From: Colwellia sp.
GTDB taxonomy: Bacteria; Pseudomonadota; Gammaproteobacteria; Enterobacterales; Alteromonadaceae
Direction of reading: 5' to 3'
Length of the DNA stretch: 64,000 bases
NCBI GenBank assembly: GCA_013215385.1
Contig: JABSOY010000011.1
Location: forward strand, 124,001 to 188,000
A program made the translations under genes and the position numbers. The notes beneath the pieces were generated by a model. That model had not been told where the DNA came from. It worked only from the letters and a program-made list of their open reading frames with translations, and ran no database searches. Below, piece by piece: positions 49,114 to 58,295 of this stretch. The first letter of the stretch is position 1; each line of letters opens with the position of its first letter.

Positions 49114-49419
49114 ATGAAAAAAGTTTATACCAACGAAATTAGCTTACTTGTTAGCAATATGAAAAATATTATTGAGGCTCAGGAAATAGACGTATTTATC
49201 AAGAATGAATATGCACAAGGGGCTGTGGGAGAAATATCGGCTTTTGATACTTGGCCTGAGATTTGGGTTGTTAATGATAACGACTTTGATCATGTTATGG
49301 AAATCGTTAATTCTTCACAAAAAAATGACAATACACTTGATTGGATCTGTAAGAGTTGTGCTGAAGAGAATGATGCTTCTTTTGAAGTCTGTTGGAAATG
49401 CCAGAGTGAAAATACATAA
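49114..49419 (+). CDS. DUF2007 protein with C-terminal zinc ribbon
   Basis: 101 residues. The N-terminal DUF2007 part (KVYTNEISLLVSNMKNIIEA, IWVVNDNDFDHVMEIV) is a PII-like small alpha/beta fold often called putative signal transducing protein. The C-terminus has a rubredoxin-like ribbon, WICKSCAEEN and EVCWKCQSEN, giving four Cys. A regulatory or protein-binding role is inferred only. Confidence 0.85.
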   Translation: MKKVYTNEISLLVSNMKNIIEAQEIDVFIKNEYAQGAVGEISAFDTWPEIWVVNDNDFDHVMEIVNSSQKNDNTLDWICKSCAEENDASFEVCWKCQSENT

Positions 49420-49621
49420 CAAGCTATTAAATGTGTGCGGGATATGAAGGGATAAAGGATTTTTATGCCACATAGCAGGAATTAAATAACGTCAGGTTGG
49501 CGTATAGCCCTTTATTCAATACAGACACAAACAGCTGGCTGTGTTCGTTATTCGCAAAGTATTGTTAGCTATTTTAGCTGATGATATTATCGTTACACGT
49601 TTCATAATATGGAGTTTTCAA

Positions 49622-49921
49622 ATGAGAAAAGAATTCGAATTTAATGTTAAAGGTCATAAAGTTAAAATTACTAATTCGTGGCTTCATGGAGCCAAACTCT
49701 ATGTCGATGGTGACCTTCGTGATTTTGATAAAAGCTTAACGGCAAATGGAAAAATTGCACTTTTATCAGCAAATTTAGGTGAATTTGGTATTTTAGAGAT
49801 TTTCCCTTCATCTTTTTTTACAGTAGAAATGGATGCTTATTTAATTTGTAAAAACTCAAAACAATATGTTTTTAGTTCCCATAAACGCTTGAGTTTAGCA
49901 GAACAAAGAACAGCACAATAA
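49622..49921 (+). CDS. Unknown 99-residue protein
   Basis: From the ATG at 49622 (MRKEFEFNVKGHKVKITNSW), which has GGAG 8 bases upstream; the frame extends to 49541 but without a site. Beta-rich pattern (GAKLYVDGDLRDFDKSL, ILEIFPSSFFTVEM). No signal peptide or membrane helix. I do not recognise the family. Confidence 0.7.
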   Translation: MRKEFEFNVKGHKVKITNSWLHGAKLYVDGDLRDFDKSLTANGKIALLSANLGEFGILEIFPSSFFTVEMDAYLICKNSKQYVFSSHKRLSLAEQRTAQ

Positions 49922-50135
49922 GCGTATGCTGGCGACCAAAGAGGAAAATAGTCGTTGGCCATACATCTTGATTCTAGCCAGATTTTAATACTAATTTGCA
50001 ATAATACTGATCGACAAATTTTATATTATTTCAATATTTTTGATATCCAAAATGATTAATGAGCCAATGATTATCAAGCTAAATTGTTATTATTGACTTG
50101 GCGGATATTAACGGTAGGTCTTAATTAGAGTTTAG

Positions 50136-51020
50136 CTAGCAGAGCAGCTCTTCCATGTAAGTTGTTAAAAAAGTCATTAAAACTCTTATTCTACGGTTAT
50201 GTTGAACGTCAGCATGGCATACCAACCAAAACTCTAAATTAGGTAAGGTAATATCCGTCATTATTTCATTTAATTCATCCCACTGCTTTATGAGATGCTT
50301 ATGAGTAATTGTAATGCCAGCCCCTTTTCTTGCTAGTTCTATTTGTAGAGGCAAGAAGTCTGTTTTTAAATAAAAGTCCTTTTGTGAAACGGGAAAACCC
50401 AGTTGTTTTATCGCTTTTATAAATTGAGAGTCTTTGTCGTACCCTATTAAAGTATGTTGATCAATTTCTTGTAAACTCTTTGGTTGCCCATGTCTTTGTA
50501 AATAATCAGTACTGGCAACAAAATTAAGTTCAATGTTCGGTAATCGTTTAGCAATTAACTCTGGTTGAGTGGGTCTAAACATTCTCAAAGCAATGTCAGC
50601 ATCTCTTTTATGCAAACTTGTTGATTGATTCGATATATCTATTTCAACTTGAATTTCGGGGTAGCGTTGATTAAATTTAGTTATTGCCTCTGGTAAGTAA
50701 TAAAGCCCAATAACCTCGTTAGCGCTGATTCTGACATTGCCCGCTAATGATAATGTCGAGCCAGAAGCAGTTCGCAAGAAGTGTTCTGACGCTAGTTGCA
50801 TCTTGTCGCTACTTTCTATTAATTTAGCCCCTAAATCGGTGATCTTTAGTCCCTGAGTACTGCGTTCAAAAAGGCTTATTTGCAATTTTTTTTCTAATAA
50901 GGCTATTTGACGACTTAATGTCGGTTGCGAAGTATTTAGTGCTTTAGCTGCTTTTGATAAGCTGCCTAACTTTGCGACGGCAGAAAAAATTTGGATAAGA
51001 TCCCAAGACAAATTATTCAT
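50136..51020 (-). CDS. LysR family transcriptional regulator
   Basis: 294 residues. The winged HTH is SWDLIQIFSAVAKLGSLSKA followed by ALNTSQPTLSRQIALLEKKL, then the periplasmic-binding-like effector domain (EVIGLYYLPEAITKF). It diverges from the membrane-protein gene at 51234 with 213 bp between, the usual layout for a LysR regulator and its target. Effector unknown. Confidence 0.93.
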   Translation of the reverse strand: MNNLSWDLIQIFSAVAKLGSLSKAAKALNTSQPTLSRQIALLEKKLQISLFERSTQGLKITDLGAKLIESSDKMQLASEHFLRTASGSTLSLAGNVRISANEVIGLYYLPEAITKFNQRYPEIQVEIDISNQSTSLHKRDADIALRMFRPTQPELIAKRLPNIELNFVASTDYLQRHGQPKSLQEIDQHTLIGYDKDSQFIKAIKQLGFPVSQKDFYLKTDFLPLQIELARKGAGITITHKHLIKQWDELNEIMTDITLPNLEFWLVCHADVQHNRRIRVLMTFLTTYMEELLC

Positions 51021-51233
51021 TTATTTCACTCTATAATCTAGACGTAATAATAAACTAGCATACGCTATTCATATTTGAATAGCGACAGGTGCCTTTTGGC
51101 TATTCGTTCTTAATTTACGTTAAGTATACTGGGTTCATCATCTACTAAGAACCAATGCCACAACGTTGCTATTGATACGTATTAATGAGGTTGATTGGTT
51201 CATAAAAGCTAACCATTGCAGGAAGGTATTATT

Positions 51234-51926
51234 ATGTTTATAGGTCACTATGCGTTAAGTTTTGCACTTAAAACCACTCAGAAAAAAGCATCTTTAGGTC
51301 TATTATTTATTGGGGTTCAGTTCGTCGATCTCTTGTTTTTCTCGTTAACCCTACTTGGCATAGAAAGTTTTAGTCTCATTGAGAACTATACCGAATCTAC
51401 ACATTTTCAGTTGGAATATATGCCATATAGCCATAGTTTGCTTGCCGTTTTATTCTGGTCTGTAGCTATTTATTTTCTTTTAAAATTATTGATGAAAAAA
51501 GAAAAACAACAGAGTGAAAAAATTACCGTAACTATGGCGGTCGCTATAGCTGTTATTTCTCACTGGTGCTTGGATTTAGTGGTACATACGCCAGACTTAC
51601 CATTATTTATAGATAACACACATCTTTATGGTTTAGGTTTATGGAATAATGCGTTGCTGACTTATATATTGGAGGCAATACTGCTCGTAGGCGGTTTGTG
51701 TATGTATTTAAAGTCAACTTATAAGTCTGGTATCAATGATACGGTTGTTTCTAAATATGGTATGACACTGTTCGTTGTCTTGTTATTGGGGATTAACGTT
51801 ATTAATATTTTTGGTCCACTGCCCCCTGAAGATACTACCTTTAGCACAGCTATATCAGCTCTTATCGCTTATTTGGTTTTTGCAATGATTGCGTTTTGGT
51901 TAGATAAAAAGCGGGTTAGTGCATAG
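51234..51926 (+). CDS. Multi-pass membrane protein with conserved His residues
   Basis: 230 residues from the ATG at 51234, which has AGGAAGG at good spacing; a TTG six codons before is part of that site. About six hydrophobic segments. MFIGHYALSFALK, PYSHSLLAVLF and SHWCLDLVVHTPDLP place histidines and an Asp as in the YdjM/DUF457 group of predicted membrane metal-dependent hydrolases; this link is tentative. It is the likely target of the divergent LysR regulator. Confidence 0.8.
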   Translation: MFIGHYALSFALKTTQKKASLGLLFIGVQFVDLLFFSLTLLGIESFSLIENYTESTHFQLEYMPYSHSLLAVLFWSVAIYFLLKLLMKKEKQQSEKITVTMAVAIAVISHWCLDLVVHTPDLPLFIDNTHLYGLGLWNNALLTYILEAILLVGGLCMYLKSTYKSGINDTVVSKYGMTLFVVLLLGINVINIFGPLPPEDTTFSTAISALIAYLVFAMIAFWLDKKRVSA

Positions 51927-52239
51927 GGGAGGTATTACTCGCTATAAGTTAGCCGAATTATTGTTTATAGGTTTCCCTTTAGCGATCCCTTAAAAATCAT
52001 AGGAAGTGAAGTTCAACTTTAATGGATTGGGATTATTATCAGAAATTTCTCATGGTAATGAGTTAAAGGTTAGAATACTTTTCTGTGGTTAATCGCTAGT
52101 GATGACAGCGGTACGCTTGCTAGCTTTTTGCTATGAAATCAATCAATATAACTATCAATTATGTGAGTTTTGTTGACGTAATTATTTGAAAGTATTAAGG
52201 TCTATTCGAGTTGTACGTATAAAATAAAAGGAATTATAA
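51927..52239. other. 313-bp region without a gene
   Basis: AT-rich, only tiny frames (for example a 14-codon one near 52022). It ends in the AAAGGA site of the lipoprotein gene. Confidence 0.6.
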
Positions 52240-52935
52240 GTGGCACAGGTACAGTCAGTATTTCAATATATGGTTATATTATTTTGTTTAATTACAATGC
52301 TATCGTGTTCTACAACTACAGTGCATGTGAACAAAACTTACCTTAATGAAGCCGAATCAAAAAAAATTAAAAGTAAATTAGAAGAAAAAGGGTTTAATGT
52401 TGAATTTAATGAGCATTTATATCCAACTGATATACTTTCAACAACCATTTTATATTCTCCATTCTTAACAGAAATATCCGCTGTAGATGACGTGGAAGAT
52501 ACACTTTCAGGCCTTGGCTACGATATAAAAAATATAAGTTCATTAGTCGTTTCTAATCACTGGTATACAAAAAACACCATGGGTTTATATATTGTACCTA
52601 ATGAGGTTGTACCAAATGATGGCAAGAATATTAAAGATATTGCCAATCAATATAAGTCATTAAACTGCGATACATATATTGAGTTAAATTTGAAAAAGAA
52701 TGGTGAATTCCTGTATAGCAAAAAAGGTGAAATATCTGTATCAGGAAAATGGTCGTTAACAAAATACCCGTATATTTTATTAGAGAAATTAGAACCTTAC
52801 CTTAACGTTTATTTTGAAATTAAAAAAAGTAAAAAAATTGATCAAGTCAGCCATATCGATATTACAGAACTGCACCCTCTTAATAGTGCAAATGTTATTT
52901 CACCCTGCACATTAACGTATGGTGTTAGGTTATAG
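52240..52935 (+). CDS. Putative lipoprotein, uncharacterised
   Basis: 231 residues starting at GTG with AAAGGA 7 bases upstream. The N-terminal hydrophobic segment ends in a lipobox, ITMLSCSTT, so Cys23 would be lipidated. The body has LNEAESKKIKSKLEEKGFNV and many Lys; no known domain. Membrane anchoring is inferred. Confidence 0.72.
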   Translation: MAQVQSVFQYMVILFCLITMLSCSTTTVHVNKTYLNEAESKKIKSKLEEKGFNVEFNEHLYPTDILSTTILYSPFLTEISAVDDVEDTLSGLGYDIKNISSLVVSNHWYTKNTMGLYIVPNEVVPNDGKNIKDIANQYKSLNCDTYIELNLKKNGEFLYSKKGEISVSGKWSLTKYPYILLEKLEPYLNVYFEIKKSKKIDQVSHIDITELHPLNSANVISPCTLTYGVRL

Positions 52936-53105
52936 GATAAATTATCTGTCGCCGCTTGCCCCTTAAATTGTTCTTGGTTGTCATCTTAATCGGGCAAACA
53001 ATTTTTGGATATTCAGTGAATAATCATTTACTTAACGGACTAGATATCATGGTAGGTTTTGTAAATACGTTAAACTAGCTTGTTAATTTAACGGTAATAA
53101 TGACT

Positions 53106-53885
53106 TTAATTACTAATGTAAGTCGAAATTATTTTGGCTACAGAGCCATCATTAATCCGTTCTGCTAAGGCTTGTTCAAATTGATTAAATAAGTGGAGAC
53201 AAGATGAGTTCTTCGAAAATGAAATACGCACAGAGTAATAATTAACAGGCGTGTTTTGCATAACAACATTTTCATTTTCTTTTTGTATTAAATTGGGCTG
53301 AGCAGAGTATTGTGCTAATAACACATAATCTACACGCTCTTTATTTAACATTTTAAATATTTGCTGGTGAGTATTCACTTCTATTAAATCAATATCCTGG
53401 CTGTATTTTTTAAATGTTTCTCCTAAGGCCATACCTCTGGGCATAGCGCCACGTTGTTTTTTGAGATCGTCCCATTTTTTGAAGACAAATGGCTTTGTTT
53501 TTAACGTAAAAATATTTAAACTTTCACGTGCTATTTCTGTAGACATAACTAATTTTTCAGCTCGGTCTTCAGTCCAATAGTTAGCCACTAAAATATCAAT
53601 ACTTCCTTGATTTACTTCTTCCATAGCTCTAATCCAAGGTAAACCAAATCTATATTTTATCGGTATGTTGAGATCTGCAAAAATTAGCTCGACAACATCA
53701 AAACCAATACCTTGATGAATATTTTGATCGTCTACGTATGAATAGGGGTACCAGTTGTTCGCACCAGTCACAACGGGTATTTGGCAATCGGGGGATGCAG
53801 TTTGAGCAGACGATATTTTGGAAAATAAAATAGCAACAATTGTTATTATAAAAACTGTTTTTTTAAATGATGAGTAATTAAGCAA
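53106..53885 (-). CDS. Periplasmic solute-binding protein (SBP_bac_3 type)
   Basis: 259 residues starting at TTG (53885), chosen because the signal peptide (KKTVFIITIVAILFSKISSA) needs it and GGA lies 10 bases upstream. The family-3 signature VTGANNWYPYSYVDDQ followed by GIGFDVVELIFADL is clear. No ABC transporter genes are adjacent. It may bind an amino acid-like ligand. Confidence 0.82.
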   Translation of the reverse strand: MLNYSSFKKTVFIITIVAILFSKISSAQTASPDCQIPVVTGANNWYPYSYVDDQNIHQGIGFDVVELIFADLNIPIKYRFGLPWIRAMEEVNQGSIDILVANYWTEDRAEKLVMSTEIARESLNIFTLKTKPFVFKKWDDLKKQRGAMPRGMALGETFKKYSQDIDLIEVNTHQQIFKMLNKERVDYVLLAQYSAQPNLIQKENENVVMQNTPVNYYSVRISFSKNSSCLHLFNQFEQALAERINDGSVAKIISTYISN

Positions 53886-54150
53886 GATAATTATCCGCAG
53901 TTTTGATTTGTTAAAGATGATGATTGAAAGTTAATGTAGCAAAAATTAATGACTAATTATTCAGTATAACGATTATATATAAAACAACAATAGAATAACT
54001 TCTCAAAAAGATTTTAGTGAACGGCTTAGATAAGGGTAATAATATAAATATGGTTGATTGTTATATAGTCATAAGTTGTAACAATTTTAACGGTTTACTT
54101 CTTTATTATTTAGGTTTCAAATAGAGCATCCATACCATTGGAATTTTACA

Positions 54151-54645
54151 ATGGAACTCACCACTTACTTAGAGAAAATAAATAGTATGATTAAAACAAA
54201 ACTACTTTCAATGACGCTTGCGGTTTTTACCTGTATTTTATCAACACTTAGTTATGCTGAATCGGTAACAGGTAAAGAATACCAAGCCGTGGTCGAAACA
54301 GCCTATAATTACTTTAATGGGGCAGCGAACGGAGACCAGAAGCTGCTTGCTAAGGCTTTTGATGTAGAGTTTGGTCATGTAAAAATGATTACTGTTAACA
54401 AAGAAACAGGAAAAGAAACCATTAGAACGGTGCCGTTAAAAGAGTTTTCTGGTTACTTCAAAAAAGCGACTAAAGATAAATGGGTCGCGAATATTCTGTC
54501 TGTTGACATCGTCGATGACAAAATGGCGATGGTAAAGCTTGATTTTGATACGCCTAAAACACACTACATTGACTACCTTGTAATGTACAAACGCGAAAAT
54601 GAATGGCGTATTATAAATAAAACATTCATAGCAAAGAAAAAGTAG
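54151..54645 (+). CDS. NTF2-like (lumazine-binding type) secreted protein
   Basis: 164 residues; an internal ATG at 54187 (MIKTKLLSMTLAVF) gives a standard signal peptide ending in LSYA and may be the true start. The mature part resembles the NTF2-like fold: YQAVVETAYNYFNGAANGDQ, LLAKAFDVEFGHVKMI, ending WRIINKTFIAKK. Usually a small ligand pocket protein; no ligand can be named. Confidence 0.8.
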   Translation: MELTTYLEKINSMIKTKLLSMTLAVFTCILSTLSYAESVTGKEYQAVVETAYNYFNGAANGDQKLLAKAFDVEFGHVKMITVNKETGKETIRTVPLKEFSGYFKKATKDKWVANILSVDIVDDKMAMVKLDFDTPKTHYIDYLVMYKRENEWRIINKTFIAKKK

Positions 54646-54773
54646 TAGGTAAAATAAACTAAAAACAAGCTGAAACGGGAAGGATGCACTTGGCTATTCT
54701 CATTAGCTGTAAGCATTAGATTGTCACCATTCCTTTTGAATAGATGTTGCATTATTAATCGTGAGGAGTGTAA

Positions 54774-55142
54774 TTGAAAAAGTTAATCCCAGCAGATGTC
54801 ACTAATGCCTTTTTTAATATTAGTGACAGCCATACCATTTCAGCGTGTTTATTTAGCGATGATATCCCAAGTGACCTTTCAGGCTTTAATGTTGGGATTA
54901 TATCAATGGCAACCGATCCTCCCCATGGTGGAGAGGTTCACTTTGATGGCGACGAAATTATTTATGTGATATCAGGCGTGCTCAAAGTAGAAAGTGATTC
55001 AAATCCCAATGAGAGCTTACGGCTATGCGCTGGCGATAGTTGTATTATCAAGAAAGCAGAATGGCATAAAATTTATGTTCTTGAAAAAGCTCAATTAATA
55101 TACATCACTCCAGCAAAAAATAATAAGCACCGAGCTAAATAA
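54774..55142 (+). CDS. Cupin domain protein
   Basis: 122 residues. Start TTG at 54774 with GAGGAG at short spacing. The cupin core is PPHGGEVHFDGDEIIYVISG with the metal-binding His/Glu pattern, then LRLCAGDSCIIKKAEWHKI. Single-domain cupins are enzymes or sensors of sugars and small acids; the role is unassigned. Confidence 0.85.
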   Translation: MKKLIPADVTNAFFNISDSHTISACLFSDDIPSDLSGFNVGIISMATDPPHGGEVHFDGDEIIYVISGVLKVESDSNPNESLRLCAGDSCIIKKAEWHKIYVLEKAQLIYITPAKNNKHRAK

Positions 55143-55282
55143 TTCGCTTAGCAAACAAATCAAGCCGTTGCCGTTAGCTTGGTTTCGCTGCATATTTTAA
55201 CCAAGTATTACTTAGCCGTTTACAAGGCTGTTATCTACACGTTATTTGTAGATAATACGCTGAAAAGAATAAACGCTACCTT

Positions 55283-55846
55283 TTATTGAGTTGGTTTGTT
55301 AAAACGAATTCGAAACACTTCTGCCTCTGTAGTTGGTGCTTGCAATAGCTTGTCTGCGCTCTCATTCCAAAGAGCAATAGTCAATAACTTGCCTGAATAT
55401 GCCTGCTGAGGGCTTTCGCTATCTAACGGCAATGTAAGAAGGCTTATTATCTCAGAGCAATCAAATTTCGAGACTACGATTACATAGTCAGTCTCAGTGT
55501 TTACCTCAATGACCTTATCCTGCGACTTAAAAAAATGGCCATCTGATAACGAATCAAGTGAGGCATCACGCAAAGCTTTCACTTTGGTAAATACTGGATC
55601 GCTGTAGAAGCCTTGATAATTTTCAAATGAAGGCCAATGGGTAAATGCGCCCATCTCTGGTGCAGCTCCTTGACTATTCGAAGATACTACTGAAAAAGTA
55701 GCCACTTGTTGACTTCTATAATCCCTAATCAAAGGTGTTATTGCCGGGAAGTATTCCCCATATAGCTGCATCTCTTTACCCTGAGTTACCTTACCGAAGG
55801 CAAATTCTAATTTAAGTGTAGATTGAAATGTTAATTGTAAAGTCAT
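55283..55846 (-). CDS. Unknown protein, divergent from a TetR regulator
   Basis: 187 residues, no signal peptide. The part LYGEYFPAITPLIRDYRS, then GAFTHWPSFENYQGFYSD, resembles small dimeric alpha/beta-barrel proteins (DUF1330-like), but I would not assign it. Good site (AGGAAG). It shares a 130-bp promoter region with the TetR gene and is the likely repression target. Confidence 0.7.
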   Translation of the reverse strand: MTLQLTFQSTLKLEFAFGKVTQGKEMQLYGEYFPAITPLIRDYRSQQVATFSVVSSNSQGAAPEMGAFTHWPSFENYQGFYSDPVFTKVKALRDASLDSLSDGHFFKSQDKVIEVNTETDYVIVVSKFDCSEIISLLTLPLDSESPQQAYSGKLLTIALWNESADKLLQAPTTEAEVFRIRFNKPTQ

Positions 55847-55899
55847 AGGTTTCTTCCTGTTGAACTATTTAAGTGAGTAGATTATGAATGAGATTAATT

Positions 55900-55922
55900 C
55901 GGAAATCAATCTTTCCGGAAAT
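55900..55922. promoter_or_regulatory. Candidate TetR operator
   Basis: CGGAAATCAATCTTTCCGGAAAT contains the palindrome TTTCCGGAAA (55912-55921) and an overlapping GGAAA...TTTCC pair. It lies in the divergent promoter between the TetR gene and its neighbour, 55 bp before the TetR ATG. Confidence 0.5.
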
Positions 55923-55976
55923 GGTGGTTTCTATAAATAGGGTTTCGCCTTATTTTATTTCTGTTAGAATTGCGCA

Positions 55977-56558
55977 ATGAAAGAAAATATATCTGAAAGT
56001 CCTAATAAAATCAGGGGACGAAAGCGTGATGAAAGTCGAACTGAGTCAATTTTGCAAGCAGCAATAGGCTTATTACTTGAGGTTGGTTTTGACAAATTCA
56101 AAGTTCAAGATGTAGCTGTTCGTGCTGGCTCTGGTACCGGGGCTATTTATCGACGCTGGCCCAAAAAAGAAGTTTTAATTGCTGAAGCAATTAAATTAAT
56201 GCCGAAAACAGTAGTTGAGCTGACTGATGATCCCATCGCAGACTTAAGAGCCTTAGTTAAGGTTAAATGTAGCAATACTTTTGAAAAGCCAGATCTTGTT
56301 CCTGGTTTAATTGCTGCTATGCGTGCAGATAAAGGGATCGAAGAGGCAGTAAAAGAAGGTTTTAGTGTTAAGCATTTTAGATCTGCAATTGCACGAATAA
56401 TAGGAGACGATCACCCACAGCTTGATTTGTTAACGGACCTTACTCCAGCAATGACTTTATTCAGAGCTTCATTTACACCCGAAATAATTGAACCCGAAAA
56501 AATGACTGATGAGATTATGAAGATGATATTATCTTTTTCAAAGCTATATCCATCATAA
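55977..56558 (+). CDS. TetR family transcriptional regulator
   Basis: 193 residues. The N-terminal HTH is ESILQAAIGLLLEVGFDKFK, then VQDVAVRAGSGTGAIYRRWP, the TetR/AcrR signature. The C-terminal ligand domain is helical and ligand unknown. It faces the 187-residue gene across a palindromic candidate operator. Confidence 0.93.
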   Translation: MKENISESPNKIRGRKRDESRTESILQAAIGLLLEVGFDKFKVQDVAVRAGSGTGAIYRRWPKKEVLIAEAIKLMPKTVVELTDDPIADLRALVKVKCSNTFEKPDLVPGLIAAMRADKGIEEAVKEGFSVKHFRSAIARIIGDDHPQLDLLTDLTPAMTLFRASFTPEIIEPEKMTDEIMKMILSFSKLYPS

Positions 56559-56713
56559 AGCCGCCAATACCTTTCTAAGTTAATTGGCTCCGTACGGTAT
56601 ATTTCATAAATATATTGCTTTAATCAGATAGATAATACGTAGGTGAGTTAAAGCTTTACTTTATATATTGAGGTGGGGGAATCTGAAAAAAAGCGCCATG
56701 GGGGCAAGATCAA

Positions 56714-57385
56714 TTACGTCTCATAATATGGCACTAAAGTACGAATCGTTGTACTTTTACCCTCGATAGATGAATAACTAATTGAATAACCATGTTTACT
56801 CGCACCTTCAACAATACTTCTAGAGCCTATGCCATGTGATTTTCCGTCGCCATGTTGGAATAAAATTATTTTATCTAATTCCTCTTGGTTCATGCCTTTA
56901 CCATTATCGGTAAAAGTCGCCACTAAATAGGTATCTTTCATTTCTAAATGTACATCAAGTTCTGTGGCACCGGCCGCAATGGCATTACTAACAATATTCT
57001 CACGCAAGCGTACTAGCTCTACGGGGTTCAAATAAGCATTTTTAGGTTCATCAATCATAGTGACTTGTAAATTGATTTTTATATTATAAATTTCCATTAG
57101 TTGCTCGTACGCGGGTTTTGAATTCTTAAGGAAGTGTTCTTGAACTGCAATCAATACAAAATCTTTTTGACTTAGGTCTAATTTATTTGAATCTTGATAC
57201 GTTTGAGCGAACTCGTGTGATAAGTCTCTCGCTCTAAGCAAACCTTTTGTTACAAGCGATGCATAACTACTCTGTTGTAATTCAGGGTTCTTTTGTATTA
57301 ATAGCTCAAAGTACCCCAGAGCAATACCCAGGTGGTTATTTACATCATGGTTCAAAAATAATAAATTTTTATCTGCGCTCATCAA
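56714..57385 (-). CDS. Orphan histidine kinase (HATPase) protein
   Basis: 223 residues, soluble. The dimerisation His may be in LNHDVNNHLGIALGYFELL; the HATPase has ENIVSNAIAAGA (N box), DNGKGMNQEE (G1) and GDGKSHGIGSRS (G2). No sensor domain or partner regulator is present. It probably receives signals from another protein. Confidence 0.87.
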   Translation of the reverse strand: MMSADKNLLFLNHDVNNHLGIALGYFELLIQKNPELQQSSYASLVTKGLLRARDLSHEFAQTYQDSNKLDLSQKDFVLIAVQEHFLKNSKPAYEQLMEIYNIKINLQVTMIDEPKNAYLNPVELVRLRENIVSNAIAAGATELDVHLEMKDTYLVATFTDNGKGMNQEELDKIILFQHGDGKSHGIGSRSIVEGASKHGYSISYSSIEGKSTTIRTLVPYYET

Positions 57386-57632
57386 TAAACTCTTATATTT
57401 GTTTCCTGTTATATAACTTAGTCCATTATAGTAAAAAAAGCTGTTAGTTAACTTTATCAGCGAAATAATTAGCTTAGTATTAAGGTCTTATTAGCGAGTA
57501 ATATAAATATTTAGTAAATTAACTTGGATTTTCATAAACTTTGTCGTCTAGGGTAAAACATATGAAACAATAATTTACTGTGTTAATTTAAAAGCATAAT
57601 TCTATTTAGTAAGTAACTTGGAAAATGACAAT

Positions 57633-58295
57633 ATGACAAGGCCGTTTAAGTACAAAATAATTTCCGTTTTAATAGTGCTCTGTTGTTTTGCTAGCCAAGC
57701 AAAAAATATTAATATTCAGGTTAATGATACGGAAAAAAATCCACTTACAAACATAGTGGTCTATATAGAGTCAGTGAATAAAGTTATGCTCGATAAAACT
57801 CAACTAACTGATAGACCTACTGCAACGATGGATCAAGTAAATCGTCAATTTTCCCCCAAAATATTAGTCGTTAATAAAGCAACAAAAATTAGTTTCCCAA
57901 ACTCAGATAAAATAAAACATCATGTTTATTCTTTTTCACCGGCAAAAACTTTTGAAATAAAGTTGTATAGCGATAAACAATCTACGCCACTTTTATTTAA
58001 TCAAACGGGCGAGGTGACATTAGGTTGTAATATACATGACTGGATGATTGGTTATGTTTATGTTGTTGACACGCCTTGGTTTGGCAAAACTGATTTACAA
58101 GGCAATATCGAATTTGAACTTCCACAAGGAAAATATAACATAAAAATATGGCATCCTTTACTCCAAGATGAAGATCAAGATTTCACCAAAAAAATAGATG
58201 TTAATAGCGATAATAAGCTAACGATTAATTTAAAAGAAGCAATGAAACCAGCATATTCAGCATACGACGAAGACGATGAATTAGATGTCTATTAA
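57633..58295 (+). CDS. Periplasmic cupredoxin-like protein (methylamine-utilisation type)
   Basis: 220 residues from the ATG at 57633 (GGA 10 bases upstream); a TTG at 57618 is an alternative. Signal peptide ends in ASQA. It has plastocyanin-like copper ligands: His in KIKHHVYSFSPA, and Cys, His and Met in GCNIHDWMIGYVYV. The rest is a carboxypeptidase-regulatory-like beta fold (GNIEFELPQGKYNIKIWHP). It overlaps the next gene by 11 bp. A copper- or redox-related sensing role is inferred. Confidence 0.85.
   Translation: MTRPFKYKIISVLIVLCCFASQAKNINIQVNDTEKNPLTNIVVYIESVNKVMLDKTQLTDRPTATMDQVNRQFSPKILVVNKATKISFPNSDKIKHHVYSFSPAKTFEIKLYSDKQSTPLLFNQTGEVTLGCNIHDWMIGYVYVVDTPWFGKTDLQGNIEFELPQGKYNIKIWHPLLQDEDQDFTKKIDVNSDNKLTINLKEAMKPAYSAYDEDDELDVY

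Noticed and set aside
49005-49560. Hairpins around the DUF2007 and 99-residue genes that look a little like integron attC sites
   Set aside because: An ACTTAAC-like box is present near 49014 but no matching GTTRRRY box follows at proper distance, and no integrase is seen.
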